Source: Bacillota bacterium (GTDB lineage: Bacteria > Bacillota > Clostridia > Oscillospirales > Ruminococcaceae). Taken from it: a stretch of DNA of 64,000 bases. This document shows, one piece after another, positions 26,414 to 34,428 of the stretch. Numbering within the stretch: position 1 is the stretch's first letter; the number at the start of each line of letters is the position of its first letter. The DNA lies in NCBI GenBank assembly GCA_023457355.1, contig JAEWLW010000040.1, forward strand, positions 1-64,000, written 5' to 3'. The notes beneath the pieces were generated by a model. That model ran no database searches. It saw nothing but the letters and a program-made list of their open reading frames with translations, and had not been told where the DNA came from. Both the position numbers and the translations under genes were made by a program.

Positions 26414-27187
26414 ATGGAACTGAAACTGAAAGGCAAGACAGTTGTTATTACCGGTGGGGGCACCGGCATCGGCAAGCGGGTCGCTTTAGAATTTTTGCAG
26501 GAGGGCTGCAACGTTGCAATTTGCGGTCGTCGCCAGAGCAAGCTGGACGAAACGGCGACGGAATATAAAGCGCTGGGCTTCGACCTCATGACACGCAGCG
26601 CCGATGTAACCGATTATCAGGAAATGGCCGCTTTTGCCGACGATGTCGCCGCCCAATATGGCCAGATAGACGTTTGGGTCAACAACGCAGGTTCCAATCA
26701 CATCAAGAGTCTGATGGATTATGAGGTTGAAGAGTTCCGGAAGATGACCGACAACATTTTGGTATCGGTATTTTCCTGCAGCAAAATTGCTGCCACGCAT
26801 ATGCGCAAAACCGGAGGCGGCGTTATTTTGAACGCTTCTTCCTTCTCCGCGGTCATCCCCAACGCCGGACGCGCACCCTACAGCGCCTGCAAGGCGGCGG
26901 TATCCTCGCTGACAAGAACCTTTGCCGCGGAGCTTGCGAAGGACCATATCCGGGTGGTGGCCTATGTGCCCGGAATGACGGCAACAGAAATATCGGCGGA
27001 GAACATTCGCATCAACGGCGAGAGGCTGATGCAGGATATTCCGATGCGGCGCTTTGGTACGCCCGAAGATAACGCCAAGCTCATCGTGTTCTTAGCCTCC
27101 GACTGTGCGGGTTATATCAACGGCACACAGATTGAAATTGCCGGCGCCAAGCTCTGTGTGCAAAACCCGCAGTATTCCTATCAATAA
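26414..27187 (+). CDS. short-chain dehydrogenase/reductase
   Basis: A 257-residue classical SDR. It has the cofactor motif TGGGTGIG (13-20), NNAG (90-93), catalytic Ser142/Ser143 (NASSFS), and Y156/K160 in YSACK. The ATG at 26414 is 7 or 8 bases after AAAGGAG. An in-frame ATG at 26348 would extend into the AT-rich control region. It is the first gene of the unit with IlvD-, PanE- and SerA-like genes, and is probably a sugar-acid or hydroxyacid dehydrogenase in the same pathway. Confidence 0.9.
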   Translation: MELKLKGKTVVITGGGTGIGKRVALEFLQEGCNVAICGRRQSKLDETATEYKALGFDLMTRSADVTDYQEMAAFADDVAAQYGQIDVWVNNAGSNHIKSLMDYEVEEFRKMTDNILVSVFSCSKIAATHMRKTGGGVILNASSFSAVIPNAGRAPYSACKAAVSSLTRTFAAELAKDHIRVVAYVPGMTATEISAENIRINGERLMQDIPMRRFGTPEDNAKLIVFLASDCAGYINGTQIEIAGAKLCVQNPQYSYQ

Positions 27188-27236
27188 GATGCGCGCGCCT
27201 TAGATGAGATTTTAACATCCAGAAAGGATACCCGAC

Positions 27237-28919
27237 ATGAAAGACAGACTTCACTACAGCGACTACCGCAGCGGAGAAATAACGAACGGACTGGAGCGCT
27301 CCGGACAGCGCGCGCTGCTTTACAGCCTGGGGCTTGAGGAAGATGACCTGAGGAAGCCACTTATCGCGGTGGTGGGTTCCTTTACCGAGATCGTCCCCGG
27401 CCATATTCACATCCGCGAGCTGGCCCAGTTTGTAAAGCAGGGCGTACTCGAGGCGGGCGGGCTCCCGCGAGAATTCGATACCATCGCCATCTGCGACGGC
27501 ATGTGCCAGGGGCACGACGGTATGCGCTTTCCGCTGCCAAGCCGCGAAATTATTGCCGATTCTACCGAGATGATGATCGAAAGCCATCATTTTGACGCGA
27601 TGGTGATGCTGCCCGGCTGCGATAAAATCGTACCCGGCATGCTCATGGCGGCCGCGCGCCTGAATATTCCGGCCATCGTCGTTCCGGGCGGGCCTATGCT
27701 GCCCGGAAAATTTCAGGGCAGCGAGATCGCGCTCTGTGACCAACGGGAATTTGTCGGGCGCGTACAAACCGGCAAAATGGCGCTGGATGAACTGCTGGCG
27801 CTTGAGAAAAAGGTGCTGCCAACCTATGGCACCTGCGCTATGCTCGGCACCGCGAACTCGATGGGCTGCCTCGCTGAGATTCTGGGCATGAGCCTGCCGG
27901 GCTGCGGCACGGCGCCGGCTGTTTCGTCCGCAAAGCGCCGGTTTGCCAAGCAGTCCGGGCGCCGGGTGGTCGAAATGCTTAAAGAAGGGCTGACGGCACG
28001 TAAAATTCTCACCCGCGCCGGTTTGTTGAACGGCATTACGGCCACCATGGCCATGGGCGCTTCCACAAATACCGTTTTACATATTATGGCCATTGCCAAG
28101 GAAGCCAACGTGGATATCGACCTTCGGGATTTTGACGCAATCAGCCGAACAACGCCTTATCTCTGTAACCTGAAGCCATCGGGCAAGTATACGATGACGG
28201 CGCTGGATGAAGCAGGTGGTGTTCCGGCCGTGCTCAAGGCCATTGCAGACAAGCTGGATGGCACGCACATGACCGTCACCGGCAAAACGATTCTTGAGAA
28301 TCTGGCGGCAACGCCGCTTGTGGAAAACGATATCGTTTATCCTGTCGGTGCGCCCAAGAACAAAGAGGGCGGCATCGCAATCCTTTACGGCAATCTTGCA
28401 CCGGACGGCGCGGTGGTCAAACAGTCCGGCGTCAAGCCCTCGATGCATCATTTCGCCGGCACGGCCCGTGTATTCGATTCGATGGAGGCCTGCTGCGCGG
28501 CGATTTCAGGCGGACAAATCGACGAGGGTTCGGTCATTGTCATACGCTACGAAGGGCCCAAGGGCGGCCCGGGCATGCGCGAAATGTTCATGTGCACCGC
28601 GCTGCTGGTCGGCCGCGGCATGGACGAAAGCTGTGCCCTGATTACAGACGGCCGTTTTTCAGGCTCCACCAGAGGGCCCTGCATCGGGCATATCTCGCCC
28701 GAAGCCGCCGCGGGCGGCCCGATCGGTCTGGTTGAAGACGGCGACAGAATTACGCTCGACATTCCCGCGCGCACCATTACGCTGCATGTCGACGAGCAGA
28801 CGCTCACGCGCCGCAGAGCCACGTGGCAGCCTTTGAAAAAGCCGATGACAACCTCGCTGGCCAAATATGCCGCGCTGGTTTCCTCGGCGGATAAGGGCGC
28901 TGTGATTCAGATTCCATGA
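27237..28919 (+). CDS. IlvD/Edd family dehydratase
   Basis: A 560-residue iron-sulfur dehydratase. Family blocks are SFTEIVPGHIHIREL near 49, CDGMCQGHDGMRFPLPSREIIADS near 86-110, GCDKIVPGMLMAA with C128 near 127, TCAMLGTANSMGCLAE near 200 and GRFSGSTRGPCIGH near 478. The PGH in the first block, where plant-type enzymes have PCN, matches the E. coli-type [4Fe-4S] enzymes. The family covers dihydroxyacid dehydratase of isoleucine/valine synthesis and sugar-acid dehydratases. No other ilv gene is near, whereas an SDR, PanE-like and SerA-like gene surround it, so a sugar-acid or hydroxyacid substrate is favoured. Confidence 0.88.
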   Translation: MKDRLHYSDYRSGEITNGLERSGQRALLYSLGLEEDDLRKPLIAVVGSFTEIVPGHIHIRELAQFVKQGVLEAGGLPREFDTIAICDGMCQGHDGMRFPLPSREIIADSTEMMIESHHFDAMVMLPGCDKIVPGMLMAAARLNIPAIVVPGGPMLPGKFQGSEIALCDQREFVGRVQTGKMALDELLALEKKVLPTYGTCAMLGTANSMGCLAEILGMSLPGCGTAPAVSSAKRRFAKQSGRRVVEMLKEGLTARKILTRAGLLNGITATMAMGASTNTVLHIMAIAKEANVDIDLRDFDAISRTTPYLCNLKPSGKYTMTALDEAGGVPAVLKAIADKLDGTHMTVTGKTILENLAATPLVENDIVYPVGAPKNKEGGIAILYGNLAPDGAVVKQSGVKPSMHHFAGTARVFDSMEACCAAISGGQIDEGSVIVIRYEGPKGGPGMREMFMCTALLVGRGMDESCALITDGRFSGSTRGPCIGHISPEAAAGGPIGLVEDGDRITLDIPARTITLHVDEQTLTRRRATWQPLKKPMTTSLAKYAALVSSADKGAVIQIP

Positions 28920-28999
28920 GGCTCGCTTTTAACCGGTTTGTCAATGACGGCCCGCTAACGACGGCCAAGATACAGTTCCGAAAGGTAGGGAAATGAACC

Positions 29000-29953
29000 A
29001 TGAAAATAGCAGTGATGGGTACAGGCGCCATGGCCTGCCTCTTTGGCGGCAGAATGGCGCAGTATGGTCACGAAACCTGGCTGGTCAGCGGCTGGAAAGA
29101 AAACGTGGCGGTTATTTCTGAGAAGGGAATCGTCATCAGGGAAAAGGACCGCGAAGATCTGACGGTAAAGCCGCACGCCACATTAAACGCGGCCGATGTC
29201 ATTGCCGACAGCATTTTCCCCGATATGGTTTTAATCTCCTGCAAAGGCATGCAGACCGAGGCGACCATCAAGCGGGCGCTGCCCGTTATCGGCGAAAATA
29301 CCAGCGTGCTAACCTTGCAAAACGGCATGGGCAACGCGGATGTGATTGCGAGATATGTGCCCGAAAATCAGGTCTTTTACGGCAGCGCCAGCATTGCTTC
29401 GGACTTTTTAGGGCTGGGGCTTATAAAGGATACCACCAACCACAACCGTTCGCCGTTGATTTCGATGATGCCTTACAACAAGGCGGAAAGCGCGGCGCTC
29501 GCGCAGATCGGCGCGCTGTTTACGTCGTTTGGCTACACGACGCTGGCTGCCCCGAATACAGAGAAAAACATTTGGACTAAATTTTGTCTAAACTGCTGCG
29601 GAAACGCGTTGGCAGGCATTACACGCCTTTCCAACGATGTTTATTCCAATGACAGAAACGGCTTTATTATGCTAAATCTGCTGTGCGCCGAGGCTGTGGC
29701 GGTGGCCAACGCGAAGGGCGTCGAGATCGATTACAATGAGATGCGCGCTTATATGCACGCCACATATTATTCACAGCATCACTTTGTATCGATGGCACAG
29801 GATATACACAATAAGATGCCAACGGAAATAGACACCATTAACGGATATTTGGTCGGGGAGGCTAAAAAATTGGGAATAGCCGTGCCCTGCAACGAGGTAA
29901 TGGTGCATCTTGTTAAGCTCATATCGTCGCATTACGATCAGGTGTGGCTTTGA
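29000..29953 (+). CDS. ketopantoate reductase (PanE/ApbA) family protein
   Basis: A 317-residue NADPH-dependent 2-keto-acid reductase family member. The Rossmann start is MKIAVMGTGAMACLFGGRMAQYGHE; the block ISCKGMQTEATIKRALP and the TLQNGMGNADVI catalytic-loop region with N near 111 follow. The C-terminal helical domain includes WTKFCLNCCGNALAGIT with the expected Lys/Asn pair. AAAGGTAGGG precedes the ATG. No other pantothenate gene is nearby, so it may act on another 2-keto acid of the local pathway rather than ketopantoate. Confidence 0.85.
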   Translation: MKIAVMGTGAMACLFGGRMAQYGHETWLVSGWKENVAVISEKGIVIREKDREDLTVKPHATLNAADVIADSIFPDMVLISCKGMQTEATIKRALPVIGENTSVLTLQNGMGNADVIARYVPENQVFYGSASIASDFLGLGLIKDTTNHNRSPLISMMPYNKAESAALAQIGALFTSFGYTTLAAPNTEKNIWTKFCLNCCGNALAGITRLSNDVYSNDRNGFIMLNLLCAEAVAVANAKGVEIDYNEMRAYMHATYYSQHHFVSMAQDIHNKMPTEIDTINGYLVGEAKKLGIAVPCNEVMVHLVKLISSHYDQVWL

Positions 29954-30079
29954 GCCATAGGTCGGTAAGGCAATACGTCGGTTATGCCAAAATATTTCAT
30001 TCGGGGCTTCATCAATGGGGCCCCGGCATCCTGTGGTCCATCACAGCAGCTTGAGATTTTACAGAGAGGTGTGTATTTA

Positions 30080-31129
30080 ATGAAACAACTGGAAGGAAAG
30101 CGCGTTCTGATTTCGGAGCCTGTACCGCCGGCGTTTGAGGCCGCGAACCGGCTGAAGGCACTGGGTTGCGCGGTCGAGTTCGGCTCTGAAATCTGCAACC
30201 GCACAAACAGGCGTTCTATTGAGGAGATGAAGCGTATCGTCAGGGAATATGACGGCTTTATCGGTATGTCGCGGGAAAAATTTCCGCGTGAAGTATTGGA
30301 ACAGGCGAAACGCCTGACCATCATTTCAAAATACGGTATCGGCGTCGATCATATCGATTTAAAGGCCGCCAGTGAAAACGGGGTTCTGGTTGCCGTCTCC
30401 CCGGTCAACCGCGTGCCGGTTGCGGAACATACGGTAACCTTGATGCTGGCGCTTTGCAAATGTATTCGTAAAAATCAGCGCTACCTCAACATCCCAAACT
30501 GGCGCATGCAGGAAATGGTCGGCACAGAGCTCTATGGCAAGACAATCGGCTTTGTGGGTATTGGCGGCATCACGCGAGAGGTGATTGCACGCCTGAGCGG
30601 ATGGCATTGCGATTTCATCGGCTACGACCCCTATGTTTCTGCGGAGAAGGCAGCGGCGGATCATGTAAAAAAGGTCGATTGGGAGACGTTGTTCGCCACC
30701 GCGGATATCATCAGCCTGCATCTGCCGCTGACAGCGGATACAAAGGGCTCTGTCGGCGAAAAGGAATTCAGCCTGATGAAAGAGTCGGCTTTGTTTATCA
30801 ATACGGCGCGCGGAAAGCTGGTCAAACAGGACGCGCTTATCGCGGCGATAAAAGCGGGGAAGATCGCAGGCTGCGGCTTGGATGTCGCCGAAAGCGAGGA
30901 GCCTATTCCCGGTGATGACCCTATTATGGAAATTGCGAATGCCGACAACGTGATTATAACGCCTCATATCGCGGGATGGACCCGGGAATGCCAGCAACGT
31001 TTGGCGGATGTGACTACCGACAACATTGTTTTGGCGCTTCAGGGTACGATACCCAATAATCTGGTCAATACAGATGCAGTCGAAAACTGGAAGAAAAAGA
31101 TGAATGACCCCCGCTGCATGTTGCTTTGA
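30080..31129 (+). CDS. D-isomer 2-hydroxyacid dehydrogenase (SerA-like)
   Basis: A 349-residue NAD-dependent dehydrogenase of the phosphoglycerate/glyoxylate reductase family. It shows the dinucleotide fold (GKTIGFVGIGGITREV near 153) and the catalytic Arg in NTARGKLV, followed by Glu in the DVAESEEP region and His in ITPHIAGWT. No C-terminal ACT domain is present, so it is the short type. The ATG at 30080 follows GAGAGGTG by 8 bases; an ATG at 29984 is less likely. It ends the plus-strand sugar/hydroxyacid unit. A serine-biosynthesis role is unlikely in this company. Confidence 0.9.
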   Translation: MKQLEGKRVLISEPVPPAFEAANRLKALGCAVEFGSEICNRTNRRSIEEMKRIVREYDGFIGMSREKFPREVLEQAKRLTIISKYGIGVDHIDLKAASENGVLVAVSPVNRVPVAEHTVTLMLALCKCIRKNQRYLNIPNWRMQEMVGTELYGKTIGFVGIGGITREVIARLSGWHCDFIGYDPYVSAEKAAADHVKKVDWETLFATADIISLHLPLTADTKGSVGEKEFSLMKESALFINTARGKLVKQDALIAAIKAGKIAGCGLDVAESEEPIPGDDPIMEIANADNVIITPHIAGWTRECQQRLADVTTDNIVLALQGTIPNNLVNTDAVENWKKKMNDPRCMLL

Positions 31130-31256
31130 TAAGATAGCGCTTTGGGCAATACAGTCAATCAGCCATACCGCCTGCCGGATGACTTTCTGGAAAAAGAGCC
31201 GATTCCTCATTAAACCGAACCCTTCTTTAATCAATGGTTTTGAAATTATAACGCTG

Positions 31257-31301
31257 AAAAAATGCCTGTGTAAAGGCGCATAAACCATTACACAGGCATT
31301 T
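31257..31301 (-). terminator. intrinsic terminator of degV
   Basis: A perfect 14-bp stem (31260-31273 with 31288-31301) is followed on the minus strand by a T run (A tract at 31257-31260 plus stem A). It lies 26 bases after the DegV stop. The plus-strand unit ending at 31129 may use it too. Confidence 0.8.
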
Positions 31302-31326
31302 GGAGGTGCATTATCAGTCAGTCGTG

Positions 31327-32178
31327 TCACAGTCGCTGAATACAGATACCGATAAGACCCGGCCCTGTGTGAACAACAAGCGCGGGACTTATCTGGCCGG
31401 TAATATATTCGGTATAATTGGGCAAAATCGCTTTTATCTTTTCTCCAACCTGTTCCGCTTCCTGTTTTGCGCCGCCATGCACCACGGCAATAATGTATTT
31501 TTCACTTCGGGATAAAAAGTCTTGGGTGAGGGCAATGGCGCTTTCCAGAACGGCTCTTCGTCCCCTGGCCTTTTTGACGGTGTAATAAACGCCCTCCTCA
31601 TTGCAGGAGATCACCGGCAGTATCCCCAGCAGAGAACCCATTGTAGCCGAAACCAGACCGATTCTGCCGCCTTTTTTGAGATATTCCAATGTGGATACGC
31701 AAAAATAGACGCGCGTGTTTTCCACGGCCTTTAGCAGGGCGCTTTCAATCTCATCGAGGGAGAATCCCGCTTCAATGAGCTGCCCCGCGCGAATAGCCGT
31801 CAGACCTGAGGCGAGACCGATATTTTTGGTATCAATAATTCGGCAGTCCAGTTGGGGAAACTCTTTTGCCATGACGGTAAGCATATTATGCGTACCGCTC
31901 AGCCCGCTGGAAATCGTTACAACAATCACCTGCTTATAGCCCCTATCGCAGATGCGCTGCAGTGTCTGTGATATGGTTTCCCCCGAAGGCAGGGAAGTTT
32001 TAGGCACTTCTTGTTCAAAGCGGTCATAAACTTCTTGCGCGCTGATGTCAACCCCGTCTCTAAAATGGCCATAGCTATAGTGTATCATTAGCGGAACCAC
32101 AAACATGCCGTATTTTTCGACATAGGCCTTTGGCACATCGGTGCAAGAGTCGGTGAGCAACGCAATTTTATGATTCAT
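31327..32178 (-). CDS. DegV family protein (fatty-acid binding)
   Basis: A 283-residue two-domain protein that binds a fatty acid; FakB members present it to the kinase FakA for phosphorylation. Family marks are LLTDSCTDVP (8-17), the KTSLPSGE block near 60, TISSGLSGTHNM near 88 and a LEYLKKGGRIG motif near 162. A consensus promoter lies upstream and a terminator downstream, so it is transcribed alone. No fakA is in the window. Confidence 0.9.
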   Translation of the reverse strand: MNHKIALLTDSCTDVPKAYVEKYGMFVVPLMIHYSYGHFRDGVDISAQEVYDRFEQEVPKTSLPSGETISQTLQRICDRGYKQVIVVTISSGLSGTHNMLTVMAKEFPQLDCRIIDTKNIGLASGLTAIRAGQLIEAGFSLDEIESALLKAVENTRVYFCVSTLEYLKKGGRIGLVSATMGSLLGILPVISCNEEGVYYTVKKARGRRAVLESAIALTQDFLSRSEKYIIAVVHGGAKQEAEQVGEKIKAILPNYTEYITGQISPALVVHTGPGLIGICIQRL

Positions 32179-32209
32179 CCTTCATACTCCAAACAAAATA
32201 TTTAACACT

Positions 32210-32238
32210 ATTATATAAGATATGAAATAGCGTGTCAA
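32210..32238 (-). promoter_or_regulatory. consensus sigma-A promoter of degV
   Basis: On the minus strand, TTGACA (32238-32233) and TATAAT (32215-32210) are both perfect, with a 17-base spacer, 32 bases before the start codon. Confidence 0.9.
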
Positions 32239-32305
32239 TTAGTTTAAATAACTATATATTCCTGTGAAAATTCGGCTTGACAAATAGTATACCACTGCGC
32301 AGTAT

Positions 32306-32341
32306 AAAAAGGCACTGGACGCTATGATCCAATGCCTTTTT
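32306..32341 (-). terminator. intrinsic terminator of mmd operon
   Basis: A 14-bp stem (32306-32319 with 32328-32341) has one mismatch that becomes a G-U pair in minus-strand RNA and remains a mismatch in plus-strand RNA. It ends in five U and begins 17 bases after the beta-subunit stop. Confidence 0.85.
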
Positions 32342-32357
32342 AAATGTATTGTTCAGT

Positions 32358-33644
32358 TTAGCCGAGGACGGAAAGCAGGATGCCGGCTGCGATAGCAGAA
32401 CCGATAACACCAGCCACGTTCGGGCCCATGGCATGCATCAGCAGGAAGTTGGAGGGGTTTTCTTTCTGGCCGACAACCTGCGACACACGTGCCGCCATGG
32501 GAACAGCGGAAACGCCTGCCGAGCCAATCAGCGGGTTAACCGGGGTGCCGCCCATTGAAACGCTGATAACGTTCATCAGCTTTGCCAGCAGAACACCGCC
32601 GGCAGTACCAAGCGCGAACGCGGTAACACCCATGACCATAATGCCCAGGGTCTTGGCGTTGAGGAAGGCCTCCGCAGTGGCGGTGGCACCGACCGAAATA
32701 CCCAGGAAGATGGTGACGATGTTCATCAGTTCGTTCTGGGCGGTTTTGTTGATACGCTCAACAACGCCGGATTCCTTCATCAGGTTACCAAACATCAGCA
32801 TGCCGAGCAGCGGCACAGTGGCGGGCAGAATAAGGCCGACCAGCGTGGTAACTGCGATTGGGAATACAATCTTTTCGGTTTTGGTAACCGGCCGCACATT
32901 GGCCATGCTCATGACAATGTTGCGCTCCTGTTTGGTCGTCAGCGCCTTCATGATCGGCGGCTGAATAACCGGAACAAGGGCCATATAAGAATAAGCTGCG
33001 ACGGCGATCGGCCCAAGCAGGTGGTCGGCCAGCTTAGCGGTGAGGTACAGAGCGGTAGGACCGTCCGCGCCGCCGATAATGCCGATAGAACCGGCTTCCT
33101 GGGGGGTAAAGCCCATCAGCATAGCGCCGATATAAGCGCCGAAGATGCCCAACTGGGCAGCGCCGCCGAGCAGAATGCTCTTGGGGTTGGAGATCAGGGG
33201 CGCGAAGTCCGTCATTGCGCCGACGCCCATAAAGATGAGCGGCGGGTAGATGCCAAGCTTAACGCCGCGGCCAAGGTAGTAGAGCAGGCCGCCGTAGTTG
33301 CTCTTGGCGGCAAATATCTCGGCACCGTTTTCAACAGCATGCTGCACCAGGTGCTCACCGGAAATCAGCAGGCCGCTGAATTGCTGGGCGAGCGCGTTGG
33401 AATCCAGCATTTGGGGAACTGTTGCCAGATAACGGAGCGTCTCGCTGGGCAGGTCGTTGACGCCGCCGAGCGGAAAGTTTGCCAGGAACATACCAAACGA
33501 AATGGGCAGCAAGAGAAGCGGCTCATACTTTTTGACGATGGCAAGATACATCAAAACAAATGAGACGAGAATCATAACCGCCTGCTGCCAAGAGATATTG
33601 TAAAAACCAGTACCTCTCAGAAAATTCATGATAGCTTCAGCCAC
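32358..33644 (-). CDS. mmdB: sodium-pumping decarboxylase, beta subunit
   Basis: A 428-residue integral membrane subunit that decarboxylates carboxybiotin and exports sodium ions. About nine to eleven membrane segments are present. The conserved GVGAMTDFAPLISNPKSILLGGAAQLGIF block near 145-170 contains the sodium-binding aspartate, and GIIGGADGPTALY near 205 is also conserved. It is the last gene of an A-D-C-B operon. The same chain serves oxaloacetate, methylmalonyl-CoA and glutaconyl-CoA decarboxylases; the alpha subunit decides which. Confidence 0.95.
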   Translation of the reverse strand: MAEAIMNFLRGTGFYNISWQQAVMILVSFVLMYLAIVKKYEPLLLLPISFGMFLANFPLGGVNDLPSETLRYLATVPQMLDSNALAQQFSGLLISGEHLVQHAVENGAEIFAAKSNYGGLLYYLGRGVKLGIYPPLIFMGVGAMTDFAPLISNPKSILLGGAAQLGIFGAYIGAMLMGFTPQEAGSIGIIGGADGPTALYLTAKLADHLLGPIAVAAYSYMALVPVIQPPIMKALTTKQERNIVMSMANVRPVTKTEKIVFPIAVTTLVGLILPATVPLLGMLMFGNLMKESGVVERINKTAQNELMNIVTIFLGISVGATATAEAFLNAKTLGIMVMGVTAFALGTAGGVLLAKLMNVISVSMGGTPVNPLIGSAGVSAVPMAARVSQVVGQKENPSNFLLMHAMGPNVAGVIGSAIAAGILLSVLG

Positions 33645-33686
33645 GTTATTACCTCAAATCTTTTGTATACTTTGGTGTCTGCGGTC

Positions 33687-34094
33687 TTAGGCAATTACAA
33701 TAAGAACATCGCCGGGCTGAACGGCAGCACCCTCGGAAACGCGAACTTCGGAAACAGTGCCATCGCAGGGGGCGAAGATTTCATTCTCCATTTTCATTGC
33801 TTCAAGAACCAGCACAACCTGACCATTTTTAACGGCATCGCCAGGCTTTACAAGGGTCTTGAAAATGGTTCCGCTCATGGGCGCGCTGATGGTGGTTGCA
33901 CCGGCGGAAACGGGAGCAGCGGCTTTGGGGGCAGGTGCTGCAGCGGGTGCGGGTGCAGCTTTGGGCGCGGCGACAGGAGCCGCGGGAACAACGGGAGCAG
34001 CGGCGCGGACGACCGGCGCTGCGGCGGAACCGCTGATTTCTTCTACTTCAACTTCATAAGCTTTACCGTTTACGGTAACATTAAACTTTTTCAT
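33687..34094 (-). CDS. mmdC: biotin carboxyl carrier subunit (gamma)
   Basis: A 135-residue biotin carrier. The N-terminus MKKFNVTVNGKAYEVEVEE is followed by a long Ala/Pro linker (about 25-65) and a biotinyl domain with the biotin lysine in EAMKMENEI near residue 101. The linker lets the biotin travel between the carboxyltransferase and the membrane beta subunit. It lies between the delta and beta genes, with 61 and 42 base gaps. Confidence 0.95.
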   Translation of the reverse strand: MKKFNVTVNGKAYEVEVEEISGSAAAPVVRAAAPVVPAAPVAAPKAAPAPAAAPAPKAAAPVSAGATTISAPMSGTIFKTLVKPGDAVKNGQVVLVLEAMKMENEIFAPCDGTVSEVRVSEGAAVQPGDVLIVIA

Positions 34095-34155
34095 TAAAAC
34101 ATTTCACTCCAAATCTCGCAGATGTGTTATTTGACGTACAAAATTTGTCGGCAGA

Positions 34156-34413
34156 CTAATTTTTGGGTTTAACGTTGATACTGCCGATATTCTTTGTTCC
34201 AAGCATATTGGAAACAGCGGCCAAAATGACAGCGAGGGTCTCTTCTTCTTCCTTGTTGTAGGAGGGGCCGGTGGGAGCTGTAGGAGCAACCGGTACGGTT
34301 TTGGGGGCAAGAACCTTACCCATGATGATAATCATACACATGATCATCGTGAGAACGATTAAAACTGTACCCATACCCAGGATGGTTAAAACGATAGGGG
34401 AATCTGGCGCCAT
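34156..34413 (-). CDS. mmdD: decarboxylase delta subunit (OadG-like)
   Basis: A small 85-residue protein with one N-terminal membrane helix (about 8-33), a Pro-rich stretch, and a charged segment (NKEEEETLAVILAAVSNML). It anchors and assembles the alpha and carrier subunits on the membrane beta subunit. It lies 15 bases after the alpha gene. Identity rests on the helix-plus-linker layout and position, since these subunits are poorly conserved. Confidence 0.82.
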   Translation of the reverse strand: MAPDSPIVLTILGMGTVLIVLTMIMCMIIIMGKVLAPKTVPVAPTAPTGPSYNKEEEETLAVILAAVSNMLGTKNIGSINVKPKN

Positions 34414-34428
34414 AGTAATTACACCTCC

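Noticed and set aside
27384..27410. Apparent loss of the first Fe-S cysteine in the IlvD/Edd dehydratase (PGH where some have PCN)
   Set aside because: E. coli-type IlvD has the same PGH, and the other family blocks with their cysteines are intact.
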